Assembly: GCA_023101885.1 (NCBI GenBank)
Contig: JALPQD010000089.1
Location: forward strand, 171,087 to 235,086
Direction: 5' to 3'
Source of the DNA: Typhlomys cinereus
Taxonomy: Eukaryota > Chordata > Mammalia > Rodentia > Platacanthomyidae
DNA length: 64,000 bases
Part shown: piece after piece, positions 33,051 through 44,253 of the stretch
How positions within the stretch are numbered: position 1 is the stretch's first letter
Layout of the letters: every line of letters begins with the position of its first letter
Program-made: the position numbers and the translations under genes
Notes under the pieces: generated by a model
The model's input: only the letters and a program-made list of their open reading frames with translations
What the model was told of the DNA's origin: nothing
The model's database searches: none

Positions 33051-33344
33051 AACCTCCCCTCCTTCTTTAACCAGCTTGTCTCGTCTTATTTTTCCACCAG
33101 AGTCCCTTCCTTGCTTCGGATTTTCTTTCAGAACACACAATGCTAATCTGCGGGAGCAGCGTTCTGTGAAACCAGGTTGATTTTTTACATAAAATCAATG
33201 GAGGCACACCCTGGAAAGCCTCCGAGACAGTTCTAGAAGGGCTGGGGCTGGGGATCAGTTTCTCAGGAGTAAATAGTGGGAAAGCTTGGGCAGGAAATGA
33301 CAAGTCATGACTTATTGGTCTACTCTAACTTTTATTTTGTCTCG

Positions 33345-34277
33345 TCATGTATATGTGTATGGTGCATGTGTGTGTGTGCACAAGAGGATACGTGAGTGTG
33401 TGCACCTGTGGAGACCCAAAGGTGACATTTAAGCAGTTTTAAAGCAGCCATGATGGGATGGTCTCTGAAAGTCTTGGAAGGTCATCCCCACAGCTGGGGT
33501 TACTCTGAAGGAACACACCCTTTGCCAACTTTCCCCAAACACATGAAAGGATGTAGAGTTAGTTTTCCATTAAGATAAGCCCCATCCAAGAATGGGCACA
33601 ATATCCACTGGGTTGGGCCCCAATACGAATGGATATAGGGACCAAAAGCACCCATCGGTCAGAAACCTGACTGATTGGTCTAGTCTAACTTTCTTTTTGT
33701 CTTTCCATGTATCGTGTATGGTACATATGTGTGTTTGCAGAAACGGGCTAACCAATGAGGAAAACCATTTTCCTCAGGTCTTCTTAGGCCTGTATAATCC
33801 TGACCTGGCCACGATCTTGGGCTCCCTTAACCCTCATGGTATTCCCTGTCTGAATCCATGAATTTCTATCTGACTTTTCTGTCACTCCTCATGGATTCCA
33901 TGCCTGGAGTCCATGAGTTCTCCAAGGATCTCTTGCCCCTCATGGATTCACGTACTCGAGTTCCATTCTTTGTCTCCTCTAATAAACTCTGCCTTAATCC
34001 TCCATGGGTGTTCTGGTTTCAGTCTTTGACTCCCAAGCATAAGAACCTAGACACATAAAGACCTCAGAGGTACCCCGTATGGACATCATGAATCATCCTG
34101 GATTGTTTGACTTCCCTATTGCTTAATTCTAGGGTTTCAGTGGCTCCACATTCCCGACCAGAATTGCAGGCTGCTGCCATGTCTATCTGCCATTTTTACG
34201 TGGGATCTGGAGATCTGAGTTCAAGTCCTTTTGCTTGTAAAGCAAAGACTTTTCCCCAGAGCCAACCCCCCCAGCCC
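33345..34277 (-). mobile_element. Long B2-like SINE, antisense, split by an LTR (copy A)
   Basis: The left piece (33,345-33,428) is a TG tail plus TGTGGAGACCCAAAGGTGAC. The right piece (34,082-34,277) resumes with GACATCATGAATCATCCTGG and runs to the head CCAGAGCCAAC...CAGCCC. The pentamer GACAT is present on both sides of the insert, consistent with a target duplication. Confidence 0.8.
33429..34081 (+). mobile_element. LTR inserted in SINE (copy A)
   Basis: About 650 bp between the two SINE halves. Contains AATAAACTCTGCCTTAATCC (signal at 33,981) followed by a GTTCTGGTTTCAGTCTTTGA U5-like segment. Termini are not the canonical TG...CA, so edges are approximate. The B-to-C junction of the large rearrangement falls inside this LTR (position 33,935). 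Family not assigned; no internal viral genes seen. Confidence 0.65.
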
Positions 34278-34899
34278 TCTAACATTTATCATGTGTCATA
34301 AATGGAAGTCCAAGGAAGGGGAATCTCTTCAAACTCTGGGATAGCCTTTGCTGATTGGTTCATGCATGTCCGTATCTCTTGTTGGACCTCATCCTGGATG
34401 GTGACAGGTCACGACTTCTTTTTGAAAGCCCTCACTTTCCTGTCCTCACAAGTCTCCTAGGACACCTTACTTGATAAGCCCCGGGGAAAGCAAGCAAGCA
34501 AGCAGGCAGGTGTCTCCCGGAGCCTCCCTCTGCGATGCACCTGCTAGGAGAAGAGCATCCCAGCAGGAGCGGACTCTAAGGGCCATCAGTGGAAACAGAA
34601 TCCATGAGACACAGGGAGAAGGCTCATGGAGCCGGTTCCAGAAGGGAAGGGAAGCTCTTGGGAACCTCAGCGAGCACTGGCCATACACAGCCCGGAGGTG
34701 TGTGCCTGGCGCTCCAGCTGCTGAAGCCTTGAGCTTCCCTTCTTCCGAAGTGCGCAGAACCACAGTTCCCAGACTCCTGTGCAGGCAGTGTCACCACGTG
34801 ACTGAGCCCTACCCAGTGAATGTAAGGAAATAATAGAGACTCTCCCAGTCCCCAGCAATGTCCCTTTTGTTTTTTTCAAGACTGGAAACCAAAAGTCCC
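34278..34899. other. Unique sequence of copy A, nothing recognised
   Basis: Frames of 98-120 codons on both strands recur in copies B and C but with frame breaks between copies. No known domain. Confidence 0.4.
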
Positions 34900-35099
34900 T
34901 ATCTCTGCCTGCTTCCTCCCTTCCTTCCCCCCCCTTCCTTCCTTCCTTCCTCTTTTTTCTTTCCTTCCCTCTCTTTTCTTCTTTTCTCTCTTCTGTCCCT
35001 CCCTCTTTCCTCTCTTTATTTCCCTTCCTTCTTTCTTTGTTCCTTCCCTCTCTCCCTCCCTCCCTGCCTTCCTCCCTCTCTCCCTTTCTTCCTTCCTCC
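34900..35099. repeat. Polypyrimidine tract (copy A)
   Basis: Nearly pure C/T run of TTCC, CTCC and CTTT units. Partners are the polypurine run at 43,426-43,625 (copy B) and the pyrimidine run at 48,055-48,248 (copy C). Confidence 0.9.
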
Positions 35100-35275
35100 T
35101 GACAGGGTCTCAGTTGCCCAGAATGGCTTTGACCATCCCATCCTTCTGCATCCACCTCTGGAATCGGAGGATTTATTGGCATGAACCCACCACGCTCCGT
35201 TTATGCGTTCTGGGGATTGAGCTGCATGCCACATAACTCCTCTACCCACTGGGCTACATCCCAGGCTGACCCTTC
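35100..35275 (-). mobile_element. B1/ID composite SINE, antisense (copy A)
   Basis: GACAGGGTCTCAGTTGCCCA (B1 part complement), GCATGAACCCACCACGCTCC, then GTTCTGGGGATTGAGCTGCA and CTACCCACTGGGCTACATCC (ID tRNA-like head complement). Partners at 43,246-43,425 and 48,249-48,420. Confidence 0.8.
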
Positions 35276-35531
35276 TGTTTCTGAAGCCGATACAGAAGGC
35301 CCTCCGTCGCTACTGAGAGAGAGCTGTCTACCCAGGGGCAGTGCTGTTGGAGGTGACATGACAGTGCTTGTGCTGTGATGTCTTGGGCAGGGCACGTTCT
35401 GTCTTGGCTAGGCATCTCAGCAGGGTTTGCACCTGGGGCTGGTTTGCTGGACACTTGGGTTTCTGTGCTCAGTGACCTCTGGCAGATGGATGTCAACATC
35501 TAGACTTCCTGACCCCATGATCATTCTGAAG

Positions 35532-35534
<3 letters not shown>

Positions 35535-35563
<29 letters not shown>

Positions 35564-35572
35564 TGTGTGTGT
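35535..35572. repeat. TG microsatellite (copy A)
   Basis: Two TG runs split by GG. Copy C has the same split run at 48,689-48,726. In copy B the region is collapsed to a CA-rich run near 42,940-42,980. Confidence 0.9.
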
Positions 35573-35944
35573 TTCCTTTAGAAGACAGAAAGGATATTTA
35601 CTCTGTAGGCTTGTTTTGAAAGTTTAAAGAACACACATTTAACATGTCTTGGCACAGTGATGGGAATATTACAGGTGTTCGCTGAATGGAGCTTAGCTGT
35701 CGACATTTTCTCTCTTAAAGACCTCCATTCTTCTGATTTGGTTCTGCTGGTGAAACAGTAATCTCCTCCACATACATCTTTGTCCTTAATAACCCAGCAA
35801 GAATAACAAAATACCGAGACACACAAGGGGAAGTTTCCTGCCTTTTGCAGCAAAAGGAGTTGCAGTTAAAGCAACTACTCAGTGTCCTCTCTCTCCCTTG
35901 AGAACAAGACTTGCATGTTCTTGTTCATGTTAATACTCAGGGAC

Positions 35945-36800
35945 TTTTATCAGTTGGTCTTCCCAGTGCTACAGCAAAATACTTGACAAAAACATTTTAG
36001 GAGTCGGTGAGATAGTTCAGTGGGTAAGGCTTCTGTCTGCCCAAGTGGGCAACAGCAGGCCAGACACCGTCTCTGGATATAACAAGAACTGCATGGGAAC
36101 TGTCCTATCAATGTCTCAAGAAACTCCACACCTCCTGAGAGGTCGTGAGAACTATAGGGAAGAAAAGGAAGAAGCTATCCTCAGTGGTACCCCTTGATCT
36201 GTGACACTTCCTGAAGCATGATCACATCAAGCATATGATATCAAAGACAAACTAGATGAAGTATGGTGGACCACACAAGTGAAAGACTTGAAAGTAGGAG
36301 GGAGTGTGACAGGGGAGATGAAGGGTTGTCAGGAGAAAGGAGGATGGGAATGGTGAATAATATATGTATGTATGTATGTATTTAAATAAACCTAAGCCCT
36401 GAGATCTGTTTCTAGAAGCCCACATGGTGAGGAGAGAACTGAGTTCTGAAAGTTGCCCTCTGACCTCCCCCTGTGCACTAGGCGTGTAGCTGAACACTGT
36501 TTCATATCTCTCTCTCTCTCTCTCAATAAACACAATAAAATATTCAAATGAAGCTTAAGGAAGGAACCGTTTATTCTGGCTCAAGGCTTGGGGAAAGCAG
36601 GAAGACACTGGCTACATTATATCAACAACAGCCAGCTACTTTTTCCTTTTTCATTCAGGACCCCCAGCCTGTGGAATGGTGTTGCCCACATTCAGGGTGG
36701 TCCTTACTTTGTAAAACCTTTCTGGAAATGACCTCATGGGTGCACCCAAATGTGCTTCTGTGATTGATTCTAAATCCAGACCAGGCTATGATGAAAATTA
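35945..36800 (-). mobile_element. LTR, antisense, with nested SINE (copy A)
   Basis: Outer pieces are TATCAGTTGGTCTTCCCAG to about 35,995 and, after the insert, CTTAAGGAAGGAACCG and TTTATTCTGGCTCAAGG to about 36,800. Internal landmarks are GACCCCCAGCCTGTGGAATG and CCCACATTCAGGGTGGTCC. The order is that of ERVL/MaLR-type rodent LTRs in complement. Partners at 41,655-42,555 and 49,095-50,000. Confidence 0.65.
35998..36545 (+). mobile_element. SINE with L1-like insert, nested in LTR (copy A)
   Basis: Head GGAGTCGGTGAGATAGTTCA with GTGGGTAAGGC, and tail part CCCACATGGTGAGGAGAGAA to CTCTGACCTCCCCCTGTGC ending in (TC)n and AATAAA-rich sequence. Between them (about 36,060-36,395) lies an L1-3'-end-like stretch closing with ATGTATGTATGTATG. 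Confidence 0.55.
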
Positions 36801-36964
36801 CCCATCAAGCTAATGTAGCCCATAGCCTCACACAGAGGAAGGATGAATAAATAAGGAATTCATGACTTGATAAGAAGGTGAATCCTTCACATGCCAGTCC
36901 ACTTGGCTGGGTTCTGTGAATCGGAGCCACAAAGATACTGGGAGGCCAGTTAGATTAAAGTAAC

Positions 36965-37479
36965 TGTATTAGTCAGGGTTCTGTGAATAAACAGAATCTA
37001 TGAATGTAAGTTATGTAATATATATATTTATTAAAATAAATCACAATAAATAGTGTCCTTCAAATAGCCGTCGCAGCCACCTCGCTCTTGACCGGAATGT
37101 TCCATAAAGCCAAAAGATCCCAAGAAGGTCTCAGGCCTTTATTTCTCTGGAGGGTCAAAGACGCTGGGTTCCAATGTCAGTGAAGAGCAGCTGGCTCTGA
37201 CATCAGCAATGAACAGTGAACAGCAGCAAGGCCTAGAGACCAGGCTCCTAAGACAGCGGGAACAGCACAACACAGTGGAAAAGACGAAGCTCCGAGTCAG
37301 CCAAGGACGGAGGCGCAGCAGATCAACCAAGAAGGCCAACTGCTCTAAACGCGATGACGCATGCAGAGAGGACGCCAAGTGCCTGCAGACTTGTTCAGGG
37401 GCCACTTGAACCCATTATCCACAGCTGCACCCCAAACAATCTGCAACTGTCAAGTTGACACCAAAATGCAACCATAATA
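36965..37479 (-). mobile_element. Solo LTR, ERVL-like, antisense (copy A)
   Basis: The plus strand begins TGTATTAGTCAGGGTTCTGT and ends GTCAAGTTGACACC...CATAATA, the classic complement ends of an ERVL/MLT2-type LTR. The polyadenylation region (GAGAAATAAAGGCC on the minus strand) is at 37,138-37,146. AT-rich block TATATATATTTATTAAAATA at 37,020. Partners at 40,957-41,491 (sense) and 50,150-50,677 (antisense). About 515 bp, no internal region. Confidence 0.65.
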
Positions 37480-37489
37480 GGCACCAAAG

Positions 37490-37675
37490 ATGTTACCTCG
37501 TCTATTCCATGTGGGGAAACCCAGCATGGACTGCTGTCGACGTTTCTCCTCACTTCTCTGCCTCCTGTCTGACCTTGTGGCTTTTCCATGTGGACGTGCA
37601 TAGCCTGCATGCCCCTTTCTCCAGAACTGTGGGTAAATAAACTATGCAAATAAACTATGTATCCAGTTGCCACCG
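37490..37675 (+). mobile_element. MaLR LTR 3' fragment (copy A)
   Basis: CTATTCCATGTGGGGAAACC, TCTGACCTTGTGGCTTTTCC and TCCAGAACTGTGGGTAAATA resemble the 3' half of MST/MaLR LTRs. The AATAAAC-type polyadenylation element is repeated. Confidence 0.5.
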
Positions 37676-37989
37676 TGATCTCCTTTCCTTCTAACTTGAG
37701 CTACCTGGAAAGCACTCTTCTGTGTGGGTTGATAAGACCATGATCTCCCTCTGTGGCCACGCCTCTGTTGGGCACCCTCCCATCATGCCACAGCTCTCCG
37801 CAGGCTCTGGCTCCTCACCCTGCTGTTGCCAGCCCTGGGGATCTCCCCTGTTTTTGGTAGTTCATAACCATTCTCACATAGCTACACTCAGCCCTTCTGT
37901 AAACACTCTTCAAAGAACTCTTTGAGGATGTGAGCCAAGCCCTTGATGGATAAAAAAAATTTGGAGTTGTCCAAAGCATTTTCATATCC

Positions 37990-38325
37990 CTTGCCTTCAG
38001 ATCTATTGTGTCTTTGTGAGTACGCAGTATCAGCCTCATCTCAGAAGGAAATTGATGTCCCGAGGGGTTAATCAATTTACTCAAAGTCAGTTTTTTGCCT
38101 CCAAATAGGCTATTCCTTCCTGTTAGGCCACTGATTGGTCCATCTTGCGTATATATCAAACTTGGGGGCACACAGCAGTTGTTCAAAGAAGAGAAGGATG
38201 ACCAGAAAGCAGGGTCTGGAATGAATGGGAGCGCTGGTGGGAGAAGTCTCCTCTGGATTTTCCTTAGGAAATGTCCAGGTGCAGTAGATGCTTATAAATC
38301 CTTGTCAGATGTTGAATGAAACAAG
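37990..38325 (+). mobile_element. MIR SINE (copy A)
   Basis: CGCAGTATCAGCCTCATCTC, CGAGGGGTTAATCAATTTAC and TCAAAGTCAG follow the MIR core. GATGCTTATAAATCCTTGTC and GATGTTGAATGAA are the tail. Partners at 40,052-40,400 and 51,180-51,530. Confidence 0.6.
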
Positions 38326-39054
38326 AGGGCTGAGGTCTGGGTCGCCCTGCGACATCAGAACAGTGACTTGTGAATGTGGAATGTCAGCTGTAGGAGTCTC
38401 TGGAATGAAAACTCCAGGCATAGGTATGATCCACTTCCCATCTGACCCGACCATATCCCACCTTCTCCAAAATGGGAAACTCGCTGCGGCTCTTGTATTC
38501 TCTTCCTAACCAACTTCTGCTTGTACCCCAGCTCCCAAGCGCTGCTAAAAATAGAAGACATTGGTTTGCAGTGTGAGACAGCTGGGTCTTCATGAGGCTG
38601 GCAGCTGTCGGCGAACAGGGTGGGTCTTCCGCCTTTGAGCTGCCTTGCGGGTTGGCATTCCTGGGGGCACCACCATATGTTTCTGATTATGAGACCAGAG
38701 CAATGCAGCCTGGCATTCTTAACACACTGCCCAGAAGTGGGGAGCAGGTTGGAGGGCTAGCTGCTGCTTGTCTCATTATCTGTTTCTGAGGTCGCATGCC
38801 CAGGACGTCTGCTTTGGCCCTGCAGGGTCACGCTGTTTTGCTGAGCACAGCTTACATGGTGCTAGTGGCATCTCTGGTTATTTCAGCTCCTTCTGCCAGG
38901 CTCTGCAGGTCCGTTCCTGTTTCCTTGGGTCTCCTGCAGAGCTGTCTGCTGTTTCCACTATGATGGCAGCTGATACAGAAAGAATTCACCACAGACTTGA
39001 AGACCACTCCTTCTGTTTGCTCATGACACACTCGCCATACATGTGCACACACAT
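38326..39054. other. Unique sequence of copy A
   Basis: Not recognised as any repeat family. Contains CTAAAAATAG at 38,546, which matches the MEF2 consensus, also present in copy C at 51,760. One site is no evidence of function. Short frames do not persist across copies. Confidence 0.4.
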
Positions 39055-39302
39055 GCTGCACTGAACACATACACATGCCTGAACACACAATGCATAAATG
39101 AATACACATTCCCACAATGACTACATAGCATATGCATACATTCATACATGTGCATGCACACATGGATGACACAGTGCATGCATGCACCTGATAATGCATA
39201 TCCACTATTGCCTATACTGTAGCACACACATTAGAATGATGTATTTGCCGAACTAGCACATGACCGTGATCAGCTGTGTATGGTTGCATATCACGCATTG
39301 CT
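39055..39302. other. Turn between inverted copies A and B
   Basis: The first 110 bp (to 39,164) still match copy C (52,275-52,391). The rest has no clean partner, although the last part before 39,303 can be faintly aligned to the complement of the CATG-rich sequence in copy C. This is what a low-accuracy hairpin turn or a genuine short spacer would look like. Confidence 0.7.
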
Positions 39303-40051
39303 ATGTGTGTGCACATGTATGTGCGAGAGTGTGTCATGAGCAAACAGAAGGAGTGGTCTTCACGTCTTGGTGAATCTTTCTGTACAGCTGGCCATCATAG
39401 TGGAAAACAGGCCAGACAGCTCTGCAGGAGACCCAAGGACACAGGAACGGACCTGCCGAGCCTGGCAGAAGGCGCTGAAATTAACCAGAGTGCCACTAGC
39501 ACCATGTAAGCTTGTGCTCAGCAAAACAGCGTGACCCTCAGGGCCATAAGCAGACTTCCTGTGCATGCGACCCTCAAGACACAGGATAAGAGACAAGAGC
39601 ACAGCTCGCCCTCCAACCGCTCCCACTTCTGGGCATGGGTTAAGAATGCCAGGCGCATTCTCTGGGGTCTCTAATCAGGAAAAATTATTGGTGGTGCCCA
39701 CCAGGATGCCAACCCGCAAGGCCAAGCTCAAAGGCTGAAAAGGCTGAAGACCCCCACCCTGTCGCCACAGCGCCAGCTCATGAGCCCAGTCTGTCTCACA
39801 TCTGCAAACCCATGTCTTCTATTTTTAGCGCGTGGGGGAGGCTGGGGTACAAGCAGACGACGTTGGTTCGGAAGCGCATACAAGAGCGCGCGAGTTTCCC
39901 ATTTTGGAGAAGGTGGGGATATGTTTCGGGTCAGATGGGAAGTGATCATACCTATGCCTGGGATTTCATTTCCAGGACTCCTTACAGCTGGACATCCACA
40001 TTCACAAGTCACTGTTCTGATGTCGCAGGCGACCAGATCTCAGCCCTCTTG

Positions 40052-40400
40052 CTTCATTCAACATCTGACAAGGATTTATAAAAGATCTTACTTGGCATCT
40101 GGACTTTTTTCCTAAGGAAAATCAGAGTCCGAGGCGGACCTTCTCCCACCAGCGCCCCATTCATTCCAGACCCTGCTACTTTCTGGTCATTCCTTCTCTT
40201 CTTGAACAACTGCTGTGTTGCCCCCAGTTTTATATTATACGCAGAGGACAATCCTGGCCCTATACAGGAAGGAATAGGAATAGCCCTATTTGGAGGCAAA
40301 AAAAACCTGACTTTGAGTAAATTGATTAAACCCCTCGGGACCATCACTTTTCCTTGCTGAGAGAGGCTGATACTGCTTATACTCACAAAGACACAATAGA
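40052..40400 (-). mobile_element. MIR SINE (copy B)
   Basis: Complement of the MIR at 37,990-38,325. CAACATCTGACAAGGATTTA and AGTAAATTGATTAAACCCCT are recognisable. Extra bases expand the counterpart. Confidence 0.55.
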
Positions 40401-40956
40401 TTCTTGAGGCCAGGGGATATGAAAATGCTTTGGACAACTCCAAATATTTTTATCCTTCACAGGGCTTTTGCTCACCTCCCTCAAAGAGTTCTTTGAAGCG
40501 TGGTTTACAGCAAGGTCTGAGTGTAGCTATTTGGAATGTTTATTGAAACTACCAACACCAGGGGAGATCCCAGGGGCTGGCAAACAGCAGGGTGAGGAGC
40601 CAGAGCCTGCTGAGAGCTGTGCATGATGGGAGGGTGCCCAGACAGGAGGCGTGGCCCCAGACGGGAGATTAGGTCATTATCAACCCCACACAGTAGATTG
40701 CTTTTCCAGGTAAGCTAAAAGTTAGAAGGAAAGGAGATCACGGTGCCCAGAATACATAGTTATTTTGCTAGTTTAATTTCCCCACAGTTCCTGGCGAGAA
40801 AGGGGCATGCAGGCTATTCACGTCCAACATGGAAAACGCCACAAGGTCAGCAGGATGGCCCGAGACGTGAGGAGAGCGAAGAAACGTCGACAGGCAGTTC
40901 CATGCTGGGTTTCCCCACATGGAATAGAACGAGGGGTAGTAACATCTTTGGTGGCC

Positions 40957-41491
40957 TATTATGGTGCATTTTGGTGTCAACTTGACAGTTGCAGATTTTT
41001 TGGGTGCAGCTGTGGATTAATGGGTTCAAGGGCCCTGCACAAGTCTGCAGGCACTTGGCGTTCCTCTCTTCATTGCGTCACGCGTTAGAGCAGTTGTGCC
41101 TTCTGGTTGATCCTGCTGCTGCCTCCGTCCTTGGCGACTCGGAGCTTCGTCTTTTCCACTGTGTTGTTGCGTTCCCGCTTGTTCTTAGGAGCCTGGTCTC
41201 CTAGGCCTTGCTGCTGTTCACTGTTCCTTGCTGATGTCAGAGCAGCTGTCTCTTCACTGACTTGGAACCCAGCGTCTTTGACTCCAGAGAAACTAAGGCC
41301 TGAGACCTTCTTGGGATCTTTTGGCTTTATTGGAACATTCCGGTTCCAGAGCGAGGGTGGCTTCGACGGCCTTTGAAGGACCCCCCCAAAACACTATTTT
41401 TATTGTGATTTTTATTTTAATAAATATATATATATTACATCTACATTACATTCTATAGATTCTGTTTATTCACAGAACCCTGACTAATACA
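40957..41491 (+). mobile_element. Solo LTR, ERVL-like (copy B)
   Basis: Sense counterpart of 36,965-37,479. It runs from TATTATGGTGCATTTTGGTG to ACAGAACCCTGACTAATACA, with TTATTCACAGAACCCTGACT near the 3' end. Several one-base gains and losses distinguish it from the other two copies. Confidence 0.65.
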
Positions 41492-41654
41492 GTTACTTTA
41501 ATCTAACGGCCCTCCCATATTCTTGTGGCCTCCGTATTCACAGAAAACAACCCAGCCAAGTGGACTGCAATGTGAAGGACTTCACCTTCTTCTCAAGTCA
41601 TGAAAATTCCTTATTTCTTCATCCTTCCCTCTGTGTGAGGCTATGGGGTCTACA

Positions 41655-42555
41655 TTAGGCTTGATGGGTTACTTTTCATCATAGCCTGGTCTGGATTTAG
41701 ACTTCAATCACAGAAGCCTTTGGGTGCACCCATGAGGTCATTCCAGAAGGTGGTTTTACAAATTAAGGGACCCCCTGAATTTGGGCAACCCATTCCACAG
41801 GGCTGGGGAGTCCTGAATGAAAAAGGAAAAAGTAAGCTGCTGTTTGTTGATATAAGTCGCCGGTCTTCCGTTCCCAAGCCTTGGAGCCAGATAACACGGT
41901 TCCTTCCTTCAGCTCAGTTTGAATATTTTATTGTTTATTTGAGAGAGAGAGAGAGAGAATATGCAACCAGTGTTCGCTACACGCCCCTAGTGCAACAAAC
42001 CCAGGGGTAGGTCAGAGGGCAACTTTCAGAACTCGTTCTCTCCTTCACCATTGGGCTTCAGACAACCGATCTCAGGGCTTAGGTTATTTATACCTACATA
42101 CATACATTACATATATATATATTCACCATCCCATCCCCTCTTTTTCCTGACAACTCCCATCTCCCCTGTCACACTCCCTCCTACTTTCAAGTCTTTTCAC
42201 TTGTGTGGTCCCCAACTTCATTTCCTAGGGTTTTGGTCTTTGATATCATATGCTTGATGTGATTCCTGCTTCAGGAACTGTCACAGCTCACGGGTACACT
42301 GAGGATCGCTCTTCCCTTTCTTCCCTATTAGTTCTCACGAGTCTTCTCAGGGAGGTGTGGAGTTCTTGAGACTTGATAGGAACAGTTCCATTGCAGTTCT
42401 TGTTGTATCCAGAGACGGTTGTCTGGCCTGCTGTTGTCCCACTTGGGCAGGAACAGAAGCCTTTACCCCTGAAACTATCTCACGCCTTCCTAAAAATTGT
42501 TTTTGTCAAGATTTTGCTGTAGCACTGGGAAGACCAAGTTACAAGTCTGAGTATT
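41655..42555 (+). mobile_element. LTR with nested SINE (copy B)
   Basis: Sense counterpart of 35,945-36,800. GGCAACCCATTCCACAGGGC and TTGAGCC-type polyadenylation landmarks are present. The nested SINE is antisense at about 41,925-42,500, including (GA)n at 41,940-41,958. Confidence 0.6.
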
Positions 42556-43245
42556 GACATTGGAACCCAGAAATGCAAGTCTTGTTCTCAGGGAGAGAGA
42601 GGGGACATCTGAGTCGTTGCTTTAACTGCAACTCCTTTTGCTGCCCAAAAAGGCCGGAAAGGGGGAACAACTTCCCCTTGTGTGTCCCGGTATTTTGTTA
42701 TTCTTGCTGGGTGTATTAGAGACAAATCGTATGTGGAGGAGGATTACTGTTTTCACCAGCAGAACCACACGAAGAATGGAGGGGTCTTTAAGAGAGGAAA
42801 ATGTCGACGACCGCTATTTTTTAGCTCCTATCAGCGACCACCTGTAATATTCCCATCACTGTGCCATAATGTTAAATGGTGTTCTTTAACTTTCAAAAAA
42901 GCCTTACAGAGTAACTATCCTTTCTGTCTTCTAAAGGAAACACCCACACACACAGCACCACACACCCACAACACACACCACAGCTTCCGAATGATCATGG
43001 GGCAGGGAAGTCTATCTGTTGACATCCATTCTGCAGAGGTCATGAGCTACAGAAACCCACGTGTCCAGCAAACCCCAGCCCCAGGTGCAAACCCGCTGAG
43101 CTGCCAGCCAAGACAGAACGTTGCCCTGCCCAAGACATCACAGCACAAGGCACTGTCATGTCACTCCACAGCACTGCCCCGGGGTAGACAGCTCTCTCTC
43201 AGTAGCGAACGGAGGGCCTTCTGTATCCGGGCTTCAGAAACAGAG
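42556..43245. other. Unique part of copy B
   Basis: Complement of A 35,276-35,944. A 324-codon plus-strand frame (42,682-43,656) runs through this, the SINE and the purine run. It is absent from copies A and C because of frame differences, so it is not a gene. Confidence 0.6.
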
Positions 43246-43425
43246 GTCAGCCTTGTGATGTGGTGTAGCCCAGTTGGTAGAGGATGTTATGTGGCATTGC
43301 AGCTCAATCCCCAGAACTGCATAAAACTGAGCGTGGTGTGTCATGCAATAAATCCTCCGTTATTCCAGAGGTGGATTCAGCAGGGTGGGATGGTCAAAGC
43401 CCTCTGTGCAACTGAGACCTGTCAT
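43246..43425 (+). mobile_element. B1/ID composite SINE (copy B)
   Basis: GTGTAGCCCAGTTGGTAGAG (ID-like head), AATCCCCAGAACTGCATAAA and a B1-like end GCAACTGAGACCTGTC. Counterpart of 35,100-35,275. Confidence 0.75.
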
Positions 43426-43625
43426 GAAGGGGAAGGAAGAAAGGAGAGAGGGAGGGAGGAAGGCAGGGAGGGGAGGGAGAGAGGGAGGAACAAAGAAAGA
43501 CGAAGGAATAAAGAGAGGAACGAGGGGGGGACAGAAGCGAGAAAAGAAGAAAAACGAGAGGGAAGGGAAGGAAAAAGAAAGCGAAGGAAGGAAGGAAGGG
43601 GGCGGGAAGGAAGGGAGGAGCAGGC
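43426..43625. repeat. Polypurine tract (copy B)
   Basis: GGAA/GAGG/AAAG units, nearly free of pyrimidines. Complement of the pyrimidine tract of copy A. Confidence 0.9.
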
Positions 43626-44253
43626 AGAGATTAGGGACTTTGGTTTCCAGTCTTGAAAAAACAAAAGGGACATTGCTGGGGATGGGAGAGTCTCTATTAT
43701 TCCTTATTTCACTGGGTAGGGCTCAGTCCGTGGTGACACTGCTCTGCAACAGGAGTCTGGAACTGTGGTCTGCCGCCCACTTCGGAAGAAGGGAGCTCAA
43801 GGCTTCATCAGCTTGAGCGCCAGGCACACACGTCTGGCTGTGTATGGCCAGTGCTCGCTGAGGTTCCCAGCGCTTCCTTCCCTTCGGAACCTGCTCATGA
43901 GCCTTCTCCCTGTTGTCTCATGGTTCTGTTTCCACTGATGGCTCCTTAGAGTCCTCTCCTTGCTGGGATGCTCTTCTCCTAGCAGGTGCATCGCAGAGGG
44001 AGGCTCCGGGAGACACCTTGCCTGCTTGATTGCTTGATTTCCCCGGGGCTTATCAAGTAAGGTGTCCTAGGAGACTTGTGGAGACTGAGGAAATTAGAGG
44101 CTCAAAAAGAATCCGTGACTCGTTTCACCATCCAGGATGAGGTCCACATATAGCTACGACATGCCTATGAAACCAATCAGCAAAGGGCTATCCCAGAGTT
44201 GAAGCGAGATTTCCCCTCTTGGACTTCCATTATGACCACATGATAAATGTAGA

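Larger units (their letters stand above)
31486..39054 (+). repeat. Large repeat, copy A (direct), 7.6 kb
   Basis: First of three related copies. The whole segment is found inverted at 39,303-47,064, and the part from 33,935 onward again directly at 47,065-52,391. The left edge is set by the loss of match at 31,485. Contents in order: unique DNA, an antisense SINE, an L1 3' end, a SINE split by an LTR, a pyrimidine tract, an ID/B1 SINE, an LTR with a nested SINE, an LTR, a MaLR fragment, a MIR and unique DNA. Compared with copy C it is about 90 bp shorter, mostly from scattered one-base deletions. Confidence 0.95.

Noticed and set aside
34667..35182. Lys/Glu/Arg/Gly-rich frames
   Set aside because: Produced by the polypurine/polypyrimidine tract.
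38546..38555. MEF2-type site CTAAAAATAG
   Set aside because: A single 10-bp match is expected by chance at this scale, and no promoter or conserved neighbour supports it.
42682..43656. 324-codon frame in copy B
   Set aside because: It crosses unique DNA, a SINE and a purine run. The homologous stretches in copies A and C do not keep the frame.
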